64,000 bases of DNA from Vannielia litorea (GCF_900142295.1 NZ_FSRL01000001.1:2542001-2606000); one strand, 5' to 3'; positions 26,043-34,800 are shown, numbered from the stretch's first letter. Program-made: numbers and translations. The notes: generated by a model not told the origin, from the sequence alone.

Positions 26043-26052
26043 TTTGGCTGCG

Positions 26053-27042
26053 TTACTGGATGATGCCGATCTCTTTCGACAGCTTGGTCACGTCAGCGAT
26101 GGTCTGCGCCACGAAGGCATGCATGTCGTCGCCGAAGTTGTTGAACGGCTCGATCGCCGCCGCTTCCAGCGCATCCTGGAAGCCTTGGTCCTCGGCCATG
26201 GTCATGATCGCGTTCTTCCAGAACTCCTTGGCCTCGTCCGAGGCACCGGCCGGCATGTAGAGCCCGCGCCAGTTGGCACCGACGACGTCATATCCCTGTT
26301 CCTTTGCGGTCGGGATGTCGGGGTAGTTCTTCAGCCGCTCGGGCGCGAGGATCGCGATGATCCGGATATCACCGGATTCCAGGAACCCCAGCATCTCCGA
26401 GAAGTCGCCCGACAGCGCCTCGACCGAGCCGGAAAGCAGGCCGGTCATCGCCTCGCCGCCGCCGTCGAAGGAGACGTATTTCAGCTGGGTGACGTCCTCG
26501 AGCCCGGCCTCCTGAGCGACCAGCATCGGCTTGATGTGGTCATAGCTGCCGACAGACGATCCGCCTGCGATGCCGACCGACCGCGGGTCTTCGAGGATCG
26601 CGTCCATCATCTGGTTCAGGGTCTGGAATTCGGAATCGGCCGGAACGGCGATGGCCCCGTACTCCGCACCGAAGGTGGCGAGGAAGTGAACGTCGTCCTG
26701 CTCGGCGTCCTCATAGATGCCTTGCGCGATCCGAGCGCTGGTCGACATCGAGGCCGCGACGATCAGGTTGTTGTCCTCGTTGCGCTCCTTGGTGACATGG
26801 GCAAAGGCCACGCCGCCGCCGCCGCCGGACATGTTGGTGACCTGCATTGCGTCGTTGATCACGCCCAGATCGAAGAGATATTTCGCGGTGGTGCGGCAGA
26901 TGAAATCCCAACCGCCACCGGGGTTCGAGGGGGCGATGCATTGCGGGTTTTCGGGGGTGAAGTCCTGCGCGGTCGCGGGGATCGGCGCGAACGAGACGGC
27001 AACAAGCGCCGCGGCCGCGAAGAAGGCGAACTTGGATTGCAT
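26053..27042 (-). CDS. tctC: Tripartite tricarboxylate transporter binding protein TctC
   Basis: Periplasmic binding protein, 329 residues from ATG 27042; this start follows GGGAGGACAAAAA, whereas the open frame to 27093 is non-coding. A signal peptide is present (FFAAAALVAVSFAPIPATAQ). Family motifs: CIAPSNPGGGWDFICR near the N-terminus and GIAGGSSVGSYDHIKPML in the middle, with the two conserved Asp/Gly ligand loops. It is the first gene of the long leftward operon and reads divergently from the GntR regulator. Confidence 0.94.
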   Translation of the reverse strand: MQSKFAFFAAAALVAVSFAPIPATAQDFTPENPQCIAPSNPGGGWDFICRTTAKYLFDLGVINDAMQVTNMSGGGGGVAFAHVTKERNEDNNLIVAASMSTSARIAQGIYEDAEQDDVHFLATFGAEYGAIAVPADSEFQTLNQMMDAILEDPRSVGIAGGSSVGSYDHIKPMLVAQEAGLEDVTQLKYVSFDGGGEAMTGLLSGSVEALSGDFSEMLGFLESGDIRIIAILAPERLKNYPDIPTAKEQGYDVVGANWRGLYMPAGASDEAKEFWKNAIMTMAEDQGFQDALEAAAIEPFNNFGDDMHAFVAQTIADVTKLSKEIGIIQ

Positions 27043-27341
27043 TTTTTGTCCTCCCAAATGCATTGGCTGGATGGTGAACCACCCGGGCACCATATTGCAC
27101 TTCGTGAACTACAAATCCAATAGCCAATTTTCTGCACATCCGGAATCACCCCTCGGTCGAAAAATATTGCGATATACCAATTATTTACTGCACCACGCTC
27201 CGCCCTTGGGTCGCTCCACCCCTTGGTTGCCCCGTCGAGTCTCACCTTGATTTTCGGATTTTTAAGTCGAAAAATGCTCTTGCCCCAACCTCGCCCGGCG
27301 AATCACGGACCGGACAACTGACAAGAGCGAGAGCACCGAAC
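27043..27341. promoter_or_regulatory. Divergent tctC / gntR control region with a candidate operator
   Basis: Unusually AT-rich DNA for this window. It contains TTGCGATATACCAA at 27167-27180, a partly symmetric TTG-N2-ATAT-N2-CAA sequence in the style of GntR-family operators. Two copies of the word TCGAAAAAT follow at about 27156 and 27263. The region must carry promoters for the leftward operon and for gntR. Assignment of GntR binding is inference. Confidence 0.5.
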
Positions 27342-28271
27342 ATGACCAACAGCGATCTTGCGACGCGCATTTCCACCCGGCTGGCCCGGGATATCCTCAC
27401 TGGTACGGTCGAGCCCGGCACCCACGTGGCAACCCAGCAAATCGCCGACCGCTACCAGGTGTCGCGCACCCCGGTGCGAGACGCGCTTGTCGCGCTGGCG
27501 GACAAGGGGCTTTTGCAGCACCGGGCCAACCGTGGCTACTTTGTCCCCGAGGACATCCCCGAAGATCTGGCGCAACAGATTGCCGCAAGGGACGCCGAAG
27601 AACCTGATGTTTATCAGACCTTTGCAGAGGATTGGCTCAAGAACCGCCTGCCCGAGATCGTGACCGAACAAAGCCTGCGCCAACGCTACGACCTGACGAA
27701 ATCACGGCTCAACGACATGATGGCCCGCGCCGCCCGCGAAGGCTGGGCCGAGCGCAAGGAGGGCTATGGCTGGCGGCTTTTGCCCGTCGCCAAGACCTCG
27801 GACGCCTTTGAACAGATCTACCGCTTCCGCCTGGCCATCGAGCCCGTCGCCCTGCTGGAACCCGGCTTTCAGGTCGACCGCAAGGTGCTGGAGGAACACC
27901 GCCGGATCCAGGAGTGGATGCTTGAGGTCGATGTCACCCGCACCCCACCCGAGCAGCTTCTGGCCAATGGCGCCGCCTTTCACGAGGCGCTGATCACCAT
28001 GTCCAACAATCCGTTTTTTGTCAGCGCCCTGGAGCGCGTCAACCGAATGCGCCGCCTGATGGAATACCGCGCGCGCGTCGACCAGGAACGCCTTCAGGTG
28101 CAATGCAGCGATCACCTTGAAATCATTGACCTTGTCGAACGGGGCGAGATCGTCGAAGCCTCCTACTTCATGCGCCGCCACCTCTCGGGCGCGCTCCGCA
28201 GAAAAAGCCCTGTTGCACGAAACTGGTCCGACGAAGCCAACGCAGAACGCGCCGATACCGTAAAGAATTGA
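27342..28271 (+). CDS. GntR/FCD transcriptional regulator with an extra winged helix
   Basis: A 309-residue regulator. Residues 10-72 are a GntR winged helix-turn-helix (QQIADRYQVSRTPVRDALVA, then LQHRANRGYFV). Residues 160-290 are an FCD ligand-binding domain with its metal-binding pattern (AAFHEALITMSNNPF, SDHLEIIDLVERG). Between them, residues 95-155 look like a second winged helix (EQSLRQRYDLTKSRLNDMMA, WAERKEGYGWRLLPV), which makes the protein about 70 residues longer than typical FadR-type members. It is divergent from tctC and is the obvious candidate regulator of the acid-catabolic operon. Confidence 0.88.
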   Translation: MTNSDLATRISTRLARDILTGTVEPGTHVATQQIADRYQVSRTPVRDALVALADKGLLQHRANRGYFVPEDIPEDLAQQIAARDAEEPDVYQTFAEDWLKNRLPEIVTEQSLRQRYDLTKSRLNDMMARAAREGWAERKEGYGWRLLPVAKTSDAFEQIYRFRLAIEPVALLEPGFQVDRKVLEEHRRIQEWMLEVDVTRTPPEQLLANGAAFHEALITMSNNPFFVSALERVNRMRRLMEYRARVDQERLQVQCSDHLEIIDLVERGEIVEASYFMRRHLSGALRRKSPVARNWSDEANAERADTVKN

Positions 28272-28329
28272 GTTTCTGGGTGGATCCATGCAAACCCCCG
28301 CCAAACCGGACATTTGAGAAGGCCCTGAC

Positions 28330-29055
28330 ATGATCTCCACTGATGAGCTAAAAAGCCAATATGCACCACACGGCACGCTTCGTGTCGCGCTCAATCACGG
28401 CAACAGGATCCTTGTGGGCCGCGATGCCAATTCCGCCCCTGTCGGGATTTCCGTCGATCTTGCCCGAACGCTGGCCGACACGCTCGACCTGCCGCTTGAG
28501 TTCGTCGAATTTGACCGCGCGGTCGATGTCTCATCCAGTGCGACAGAGGATACCTGGGACGTCTGCTTTCTTGCCGTCGATCCGAAACGCGCCGAGACCA
28601 TCGATTTCACCGCGCCTTACGTTCGCATCGAAGGCCGCTACCTTGCTGCGCCGAGTTGCGACGCCGCGGATGCTACGGCTTTGGTACAGAGCGGCTTGCC
28701 CGTCGGCACCGTGAAGGGATCGGCCTATACCCTGACGTTGGAACGCAAGCCGGGCGCGGAGCATTTGAAGGTATACGAAGACATCCACGCCATGCTGGCC
28801 GCCTTGGACGCTGGCGAAGTGGCCGCCGCCGCCGGCATCGGCAGCGTGATGGAGGCCGAAGGCGAGGGCAGACCGGGATCGCGCGCGCTTTCGCCGCCGT
28901 TCATGGAAATTCGGCAGGCGATGGCCATTGTCAAAGGCCGCCCGCTGGCCGCGGCACATCTGAAAGATTTTGTCGCACAACTGGCGCGCGAAGGCAAAGT
29001 CGGTGACATCCTGGAACGCCACGGCGTTGCGCGTTCTTGCGCGATGACCGTGTGA
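28330..29055 (+). CDS. SBP family 3-like protein without a signal peptide
   Basis: A 241-residue protein with the fold of amino-acid-type binding proteins (SBP_bac_3): LRVALNHGNRILVGRD, VGISVDLARTLADTLDLPLE, FDRAVDVSSSATEDTWDVCFL and AETIDFTAPYVRIEGRYL match strand and helix order of the family. Unlike transporters' binding proteins it has no signal peptide; the N-terminus MISTDELKSQYAPHG is polar and CTGACATG gives a weak start context. It may act in the cytosol as a sensor or dehydratase-like enzyme. It lies 58 bases after gntR in the same direction. Confidence 0.8.
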   Translation: MISTDELKSQYAPHGTLRVALNHGNRILVGRDANSAPVGISVDLARTLADTLDLPLEFVEFDRAVDVSSSATEDTWDVCFLAVDPKRAETIDFTAPYVRIEGRYLAAPSCDAADATALVQSGLPVGTVKGSAYTLTLERKPGAEHLKVYEDIHAMLAALDAGEVAAAAGIGSVMEAEGEGRPGSRALSPPFMEIRQAMAIVKGRPLAAAHLKDFVAQLAREGKVGDILERHGVARSCAMTV

Positions 29056-29058
29056 CGC

Positions 29059-29860
29059 CTACCCTGCCCCGTCCGGATCGAGCAACCGGGCGGGGTTGTC
29101 ACACATGATCTTTCTGATCTCGGGCTCCCCAAGGCCACAGGCCGGAAACAGCCCAGGAATCGCGTGGGAGTCGACATTCCGGAAAGGCTCAATCTCTCCA
29201 AAGGGCCGCGACCCGCGCGCGCCACCCCCACCGGTATGGGGCCAGTCAGAGCCCCAGATCACATGATCCGGACGCAGCGCAACACAGCTTTCTATCAGCG
29301 ACATCGCACGGACACGGGCCCGCTCGGGGTCTGCGGCCAGCTTGTGGTCCGCCGACATCTTGATCCAGACCTGCTCTGACGCAGTGCGGCGCATGAAGTC
29401 GGTCAATTGGCCCTCGCCCGCATCCGCGCCGATACCGGCAAAATGATCCAGAACGACCGGAACCTCCGCCCGCGTGATCGTGTCGAGGTGGGCCAGAACC
29501 GTGTCGATCGGCGCATAGATCTGCAGGAACATCCCGCTGCCCGCCAGTGCCGAGGCCATCGCCGACAGGGCCTCACTGCCACCCAGCGCCGCGCCCCCAC
29601 TGACAAGGTTCACCCGAAACCCGCGCACCCCATTCGCCTGCATCTCGGCAGTTTCACCGTCGCGGCGCAATGTGGCGGCATCGGCAACCGCGACGCCGCG
29701 CGCCCGGTCGCCCGGTCGCCCAGCACGTCAAGCGCCGCCAGAAAAGACCTGTTGTCATTTCCATAGACACTGGGCTGGACCAGAACGGCCCGAACGATGG
29801 CGCCGCCCTCCATGGCCAGCAAAAGCGCATCAATTCCCGCCGCGCCCGGTGTGTAGCTTC
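29059..29860 (-). pseudogene. Amidohydrolase (PDC-hydrolase-like) broken by 8-bp duplication and IS3
   Basis: TIM-barrel metal hydrolase of the amidohydrolase 2 type. The C-terminal 200 residues are intact (GVRGFRVNLVSGG, VPVVLDHFAGIGADAG, HVIWGSDWPHTGGGG). The N-terminal part (PGAAGIDALLLAMEGGAIVR, then VLVQPSVYGNDN) is in another frame. The frames meet at 29703-29718, where CCCGGTCG is repeated twice in tandem; removing one copy restores LDVLGDRARGVAVADAATLR. The 5' end is cut at 29860 by the IS3 terminal repeat. The gene is thus doubly inactivated. Confidence 0.87.
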
Positions 29861-29889
29861 TGACCTGCTCCCCCCGGAGTCCTCGCTCT

Positions 29890-30708
29890 TTAGTTCGCTC
29901 TGTTCAGGGTTTGGTCCTCTACTGACCGTTGGTGATACTCCCACGGGGTGAGCCCGTCGAGGCTCGTATGTGGGCGATGGTGATTGTAGTCGTCGCGCCG
30001 GGCCGAGATAAGTTCCCGGGCGTGGTGCAGGTTGGCGAACAGGTGTTCATTCAGGCACTCGTCACGGAGACGTCCATTTAGGCTCTCGACGAAGCCATTC
30101 TGCATGGGCTTTCCTGGCGCGATGTAATGCCACTCGACCTTACGGTCCTCCTGCCATTTCAGAATGGCATTCGAGGTCAGCTCGGTTCCGTTGTCGCTGA
30201 CCACCATGCAGGGATGGCCTCTAATCTCGGCGATCCGATCCAGTTCTCGGGCGACGCGGTGACCGGAGAGCGAGGTGTCGACGACGGTCGCCAGGCATTC
30301 CCGGCTGAAGTCGTCGATGACGCACAGCACCCGGAACCGGCGCCCGTCCGAGAGGCTTTCAGACACGAAGTCCAGCGACCATCTTTGATTGAGCCCTTGC
30401 GGGATCGCCATGGGGGCCCTCGTTCCAATCGCGCGCTTGCGGCCGCCACGCCTGAGCACTGTCAGGCCCTCTTCCCGGTAGAGCCGGTAGAGCTTCTTCC
30501 AGTTCACATGCCAGCCTTCGCGCCGGAGCAAGAGGTGCAGCCTTCGATAGCCAAACCGCCGCCGTTCTCCGGACAGCTCCTTCAGCCTTGTTCGCAACTC
30601 GGCATCCGTCGGCCTGGTTGACCGTCGCCGATAGACGCGCGGATCAATTCCGGCCAGGGCGCAGGCTCGCCGCTGGTTATAGTTCTTCTCTGTCATGGCC
30701 CAGTCCAC
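29890..30708 (-). CDS. IS3-family transposase OrfB
   Basis: DDE transposase subunit, 272 residues. The HTH_21 segment ([20 protein letters not shown]) is followed by the rve core with catalytic Asp in [10 protein letters not shown], Asp in [12 protein letters not shown] and Glu in [16 protein letters not shown]. The C-terminus [15 protein letters not shown] is typical. No stops or shifts are seen, so the protein is probably active when produced as an OrfAB fusion. Confidence 0.93.
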   Translation of the reverse strand: MDWAMTEKNYNQRRACALAGIDPRVYRRRSTRPTDAELRTRLKELSGERRRFGYRRLHLLLRREGWHVNWKKLYRLYREEGLTVLRRGGRKRAIGTRAPMAIPQGLNQRWSLDFVSESLSDGRRFRVLCVIDDFSRECLATVVDTSLSGHRVARELDRIAEIRGHPCMVVSDNGTELTSNAILKWQEDRKVEWHYIAPGKPMQNGFVESLNGRLRDECLNEHLFANLHHARELISARRDDYNHHRPHTSLDGLTPWEYHQRSVEDQTLNRAN

Positions 30709-30997
30709 GGCACGCCGCCTCGAACCGGGCCTCAGAAGTTCTTTCCAACATCTCCTTCAGCGTCGCGACATCGAGCATTTGTTCGGCCAACATCTTCTTC
30801 AGCTTCGCGTTCTCAGCTTCCAGCGCCTTCAGCCGCCTGGCGTCCGACACCTCCATGCCGCCATACTTCGAGCGCCACTTGTAAAACGTGCCATCGCTGA
30901 TGCCGTGCTTCCGGCAGAGCTCCTTGGCTCCTATCCCGGCCTGGTGCTCCTTCAGTATGCCAACGATCTGCTCTTCGCTGAATCGGCTCTTACGCAT
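30677..30997 (-). CDS. IS3-family transposase OrfA
   Basis: A 106-residue helix-turn-helix protein ([20 protein letters not shown], then [19 protein letters not shown]) with a coiled coil [20 protein letters not shown]. It overlaps orfB by 32 bases, the zone where frameshifting would fuse the two. Confidence 0.92.
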   Translation of the reverse strand: MRKSRFSEEQIVGILKEHQAGIGAKELCRKHGISDGTFYKWRSKYGGMEVSDARRLKALEAENAKLKKMLAEQMLDVATLKEMLERTSEARFEAACRGLGHDREEL

Positions 30998-31062
30998 CGT
31001 CTACCTCCTCGTTTGGAGAACAGGCGAACTTCAAATCGCGGACTTTTCAGGGGAGCAGGTCA

Positions 31063-31619
31063 GCTCGGACCCGCACAGTCACACCAAGTCTCTCTCCGGA
31101 AACAAATACCGGGCACTGCCCGAAGACGATTAACGCCTCTTGAGCGCGGAGGAGGCGCGGCGCTTCCAAGCCCGAGCAGAACTATGTGTCCGAGACGATC
31201 GGCGAGAGGGTGGTCCGATCCGAGTTCTTCTGAGTAGTTTCCGACCGATAGTGGACTGATCTTCTCGAAAATCGAGATCTTTTTGTCGAAACTGTCCACT
31301 GCTCTGACTTCGAGGCCGGTCTGCCAACACGGCCGCTATCTGGGCGTCCTGGTCATCCATGCGATGCGCAGCGAACGTCGGCAGTCCGCCCTCTCTTACA
31401 GGGAAACTACCGGCCCAATGCTGCCGCTCGGGTAGTGCTCGATGAACGTCGGCTCTGCTCATAAACGCCGGGCATATCCCCCGACGCGCCTTATTCCGAA
31501 AAGCAAGTAGCCGTGTGGGCACGCCGTCAAATGTTTCGCCGCATCGCTTCTATTTGCTACAACGCGTTGACCATAGCTCACCGACCCGATCCGTGAGTGG
31601 CGAAGAGGCAGGGAATCAT
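31063..31619. other. No convincing gene; IS-flanking and leader sequence
   Basis: Between the IS3 end and the M20 hydrolase. A short plus-strand frame running out of the IS boundary (31065-31133, ending YRALPEDD and a stop) could be the tail of a gene broken by the IS, but I recognise no family. Other open frames, including one of 130 codons on the minus strand, show no family-like sequence. A weak hairpin followed by TTTTTG lies near 31258-31286. Confidence 0.4.
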
Positions 31620-32771
31620 ATGCTTACGAATTTGGACATGAAGGAGCTCGTCGGCTTCCGTCGCGACCTGCACCGCTATCCGGAATTGTCAGGAGAGGAA
31701 GCGGAGACAGCCAGAAAGATCGCGAACGAGCTACGAGTTTTGCCCGCATCTCGTGTTATGACGGGGTTGGGCGGGCATGGTGTGGCAGCTATCTTCGACA
31801 GTGGCGTAGATGGACCGACCGTCCTTTTTCGCGCTGAACTCGACGCGCTGCCCATCGAGGAGCACAATGATATCGCCTGGCGTTCGTTGGCCCCGGGGAA
31901 GAGCCATGTTTGCGGTCACGATGGGCATATGACAATGTTATTGGCTCTGGGGCGTTTAATATCGCGCCGACCTGTCGCGCGCGGGCGTGTCGTCCTCATG
32001 TTCCAGCCCGCCGAGGAAGACGGAAGCGGTGCCAGAGCGGTGGTCTCCGATCCTGCGTTTAAGGGCATCCAACCGGATTGGGCTTTCGCCATTCACGTCG
32101 AGCCGGGACGTCCGTTTGGGTATGTCGCGACGTGTCCCGGCCTGATCAACTGCGCCTCGATGGGACTCAGGATTAGCTTGTTCGGCAAGACCGCCCATGC
32201 AGCAGACCCTGGAGATGGCCTCTCCCCGGCGCGGGCCATTGCAAGGCTGATTCCGGCCCTGGAGGCGCTCGGGAAAGACGGACCACTGGACGATGACTTT
32301 CGGCTGGTAACGATCACCCATGTGAGAGTGGGGGAACCCACCTTCGGCGTAGCGCCCGGGGAGGCCGAGATATACGCGACACTTCGGACCGCAGGTGATG
32401 CGAAGATGCAGGGGTTGGAGGCCGCGGCTCGCAATCTTGCCAGTTCGGTGGCACGGGAGGCCGGGCTCAGGGCGGCATTCGACATCCATGACAACTTTGC
32501 GGCTTCCATAAACGATCCCGATGCCTACAACGTGGCGGCGACCGCCATGGAATCACTCGGTGTCCCCCATGGTGATACGGGGGTCCCCATGCGCGCTTCC
32601 GAGGATTTCGGAGTATTCGGCTGGAACGCGAAGGCAGCCATGCTGTGTCTGGGGCCCGGGGAAGAGTATCCCGCGCTCCACAATCCGGATTATGACTTCC
32701 CCGATGACCTGATCCCAATCGGCAGCGCGATCTTCGAGCGCATCGCGCGCAACTTACTGGGAAGCGCATAG
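31620..32771 (+). CDS. M20-family amidohydrolase (hippurate/IAA-amino-acid hydrolase type)
   Basis: A 383-residue metal-dependent hydrolase of the M20D group, which cleaves N-acyl amino acids. ATG 31620 follows GAGGCAGGGA and starts MLTNLDMKELVGFRRDLHRY. Metal and catalytic motifs: LFRAELDALPIEE, HVCGHDGHMTMLL, FQPAEEDGSGA and, near the C-terminus, MRASEDFGVFG. The dimerisation insert (GLRISLFGKTAHAADPGDG) is present. It appears monocistronic. Exact substrate unknown. Confidence 0.92.
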   Translation: MLTNLDMKELVGFRRDLHRYPELSGEEAETARKIANELRVLPASRVMTGLGGHGVAAIFDSGVDGPTVLFRAELDALPIEEHNDIAWRSLAPGKSHVCGHDGHMTMLLALGRLISRRPVARGRVVLMFQPAEEDGSGARAVVSDPAFKGIQPDWAFAIHVEPGRPFGYVATCPGLINCASMGLRISLFGKTAHAADPGDGLSPARAIARLIPALEALGKDGPLDDDFRLVTITHVRVGEPTFGVAPGEAEIYATLRTAGDAKMQGLEAAARNLASSVAREAGLRAAFDIHDNFAASINDPDAYNVAATAMESLGVPHGDTGVPMRASEDFGVFGWNAKAAMLCLGPGEEYPALHNPDYDFPDDLIPIGSAIFERIARNLLGSA

Positions 32772-32838
32772 GGGCCGACTGAAGGTCACATATGCTGGCT
32801 GGCAAAGCCTTTGAGCGTCGCGCTCAGCGCCAGTCTCT

Positions 32839-33732
32839 TCATCCCTGCCGAATTTCCTCGCGAGCCATCCTTTTCAGCCACTCCATCACGCGAAGTGCCG
32901 CCTCGGATGCGCCCTGACGCGGCAGGAGGGCGTAGAAGTCCTGATCACCCTCCAGTGCGGCTTGAACAGCACGCACCAGGCGGCCGGCATCAAGGTCACG
33001 CTGCACGAGGAAGCGGCTGGCCAGGGCGACACCCTGACCGGCCAAGGCCGCATCGAGGCTCAGGGTCGTCTGGCTGAAGTGCAGGCCGCGTGGCGCTGTG
33101 GGCATCGCTCCAAAGGCGATTTCAAGGAACTGCGGCCAAAGATCATGCGCATCGTGCAGCAGGGTCAGGCGGGACAGCGCGGCCGCGTCGATGGGGACTT
33201 CCGGGGCCACAAGATGCGGCGAGCACACCGCAATGATCTCCTGTGGGAACAGCAACTCGGCGCACAGGCTTGCCCCGAACGGCGGGCGCCCCTGACGCAC
33301 CGCGAGGTCGACGCCGTCGGCGTGAAAGCTCATGACCCGCTCGGTCGCGGTGATCCGGAGGTCGATTCCCGGGTGGGCCTCGGTGAACTCGGCGAGCCTC
33401 GGGATAAGCCATTTTGAAGCGAAGGTCGGGGTCACGCTGATCGTCACGCGCGAGGGCGTGTCCAGAAGCGCGCCAGTTGCGTCCATAAGCTGGGAGAACG
33501 CCCGGGAGACCGCGGCATGGTAGCTCCGCCCCTCTTCTGTAAAACTGAGCCCCCGCGGCTCGCGCAGAAACAGGCGCAGGCCGAGATGGTCCTCAAGCCC
33601 ACGCACCTGCTGCGCCACGGCGCCCTGCGTCACGCCCAGTTCCTCCGCCGCTGCGCGAAAGGACAGGTGCCTGCCGGCTGCCGAGAAAGCACGAAGGCCG
33701 TTCAAGGACGGCAGGTTGGCTTCGCTCAACAC
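32839..33732 (-). CDS. LysR-family transcriptional regulator (GcvA type)
   Basis: A 297-residue regulator. The GTG start at 33732 follows TAGGAGAACT; the frame is open 134 codons further but that is antisense to the SDR gene. Residues 5-65 form the HTH (LNGLRAFSAAGRHLSFRAAA, then GVTQGAVAQQVRGLEDHLG), and the rest a LysR substrate-binding domain (VTPTFASKWLIPRLAEFTEA, LAVRQGRPP). It is divergent from the SDR gene and probably controls it. Confidence 0.92.
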   Translation of the reverse strand: MLSEANLPSLNGLRAFSAAGRHLSFRAAAEELGVTQGAVAQQVRGLEDHLGLRLFLREPRGLSFTEEGRSYHAAVSRAFSQLMDATGALLDTPSRVTISVTPTFASKWLIPRLAEFTEAHPGIDLRITATERVMSFHADGVDLAVRQGRPPFGASLCAELLFPQEIIAVCSPHLVAPEVPIDAAALSRLTLLHDAHDLWPQFLEIAFGAMPTAPRGLHFSQTTLSLDAALAGQGVALASRFLVQRDLDAGRLVRAVQAALEGDQDFYALLPRQGASEAALRVMEWLKRMAREEIRQG

Positions 33733-33850
33733 GATAGTTCTCCTACACCCACGCAACAGCTGCGCTTGGCTGGTCGCAAGCGTTTCTCGTCCGTATCTAA
33801 ATACGCGTAGGCGAAATAGGCGCCACAGGAAAGACGTGGAGAACTTAGAC

Positions 33851-34552
33851 ATGGCAGTAGAAAAAGTAGCTTTGATCACGGCGGGCGGCAGCGGCATGGG
33901 TGCTGGAGCGGCGCGGCGGCTGGCAACCGATGGCTTCAAGGTCGGGGTGCTGTCCTCCTCGGGCAAGGGCGAGGCCTTGGGGCAAGAGCTCGGCGGCTTC
34001 GGGGTCACCGGTTCCAACCGCTCGGTCGAGGATCTGACGCGACTGGTCGAGGGCGCGATGGACCGCTGGGGGCGGATCGACGTGCTGGTGAACTCGGCCG
34101 GGCATGGCCCCAAGGGCGACATCCTGGAGATCACCGACGAGGACTGGCACGACGGGCTCGACGTCTACCTGATGAACGTCATCCGCCCCACAAGGCTGGT
34201 CACGCCGATCATGGAAGCGCAGGGCGGCGGCGCGATCATCAACATCTCGACCTTCGCGGTGTTCGAGCCCGATTCGCTGTTCCCGACGTCAGGTGTCTTT
34301 CGGGCCGGACTCGCCGGTTTCGCCAAGCTTTATGCCGATAAATACGCGGCGCAGAACATTCGCATGAACAACGTGCTGCCCGGCTTCATCGATAGCCTGC
34401 CCGAGACCGAGGACCGGCGCGCCCGCATTCCCATGGGCCGCTACGGGCGCGAGGAGGAGGTATCATCGCTGATCAGCTGGCTTGCTTCCGACGGCGGCTA
34501 TGTCACCGGGCAGAACTGGCGGATCGACGGGGGGCTGACGCGTGGCGTTTGA
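33851..34552 (+). CDS. Short-chain dehydrogenase/reductase
   Basis: A 233-residue NAD(P)-dependent oxidoreductase. Cofactor motif ITAGGSGMGAGAARRLA (glycine-rich loop), NSAG at about residue 80, and a modified active site: the position of the catalytic Tyr-x-x-x-Lys reads SGVFRAGLAGFAKLYADKYA, where the usual Tyr before Arg/Ala is replaced by Phe (SGVFRAG). NVLPGFIDS and TGQNWRIDGG close the family pattern. The start at 33851 is preferred over upstream frame. The missing Tyr may mean altered or lost oxidoreductase activity. It is divergent from the LysR gene. Confidence 0.9.
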   Translation: MAVEKVALITAGGSGMGAGAARRLATDGFKVGVLSSSGKGEALGQELGGFGVTGSNRSVEDLTRLVEGAMDRWGRIDVLVNSAGHGPKGDILEITDEDWHDGLDVYLMNVIRPTRLVTPIMEAQGGGAIINISTFAVFEPDSLFPTSGVFRAGLAGFAKLYADKYAAQNIRMNNVLPGFIDSLPETEDRRARIPMGRYGREEEVSSLISWLASDGGYVTGQNWRIDGGLTRGV

Positions 34553-34790
34553 AACGGTTAACCTGCCGGGCCGTGACCGCGCAGCCTTCGCCGTGAAATG
34601 GGCAGCCTCTGTCATCCAGATCCTTGGCTATTCCGGTACTGCCTTTGGCTGGACGCCGTGGAACCTTTACCTCTTCGTCGTCGGGGTTCTCGGCTGGCTG
34701 ATCGTTGGGGTGCTCTGGAACGACCGGGCGATCATTTTGATCCACTTTGTCGCTCTCGGCGCGATGCTCGCGGGCATGGCGCGCACGTGA
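34542..34790 (+). CDS. Small conserved-looking two-segment membrane protein
   Basis: An 82-residue protein starting at GTG 34542, overlapping the SDR stop by 11 bases. Two hydrophobic stretches (LYLFVVGVLGWLIVGVLW and IILIHFVALGAMLAGMA) follow a short polar N-terminus. It resembles small DUF6552-like proteins I associate with Rhodobacterales, though that name is from memory. Overlap suggests translation coupling to the SDR. Confidence 0.7.
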   Translation: MAFETVNLPGRDRAAFAVKWAASVIQILGYSGTAFGWTPWNLYLFVVGVLGWLIVGVLWNDRAIILIHFVALGAMLAGMART

Positions 34791-34800
34791 AGGGGGGCCG

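Larger units (their letters stand above)
29861..31062 (-). mobile_element. IS3-family insertion sequence (apparently intact)
   Basis: A 1.2-kb element with ends TGACCTGCTCCCC (29861) and the inverse GGGGAGCAGGTCA (31062). orfA and orfB overlap in different frames as in IS3 elements that use -1 frameshifting. It is distinct in sequence from the 4.87-6.14 kb element, though both share the outer TGACCTGC ends. It truncates an amidohydrolase gene at its left edge. No clear target duplication was found. Confidence 0.88.

Noticed and set aside
6137..29861. A composite transposon formed by the two IS3 elements
   Set aside because: The two elements have different OrfA/OrfB sequences, share only the short outer TGACCTGC ends, and one is defective; no sign that they moved the middle region together.
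31130..31522. A 130-codon minus-strand frame before the M20 hydrolase
   Set aside because: No family likeness and no ribosome binding site; composition looks like non-coding IS-flanking DNA.
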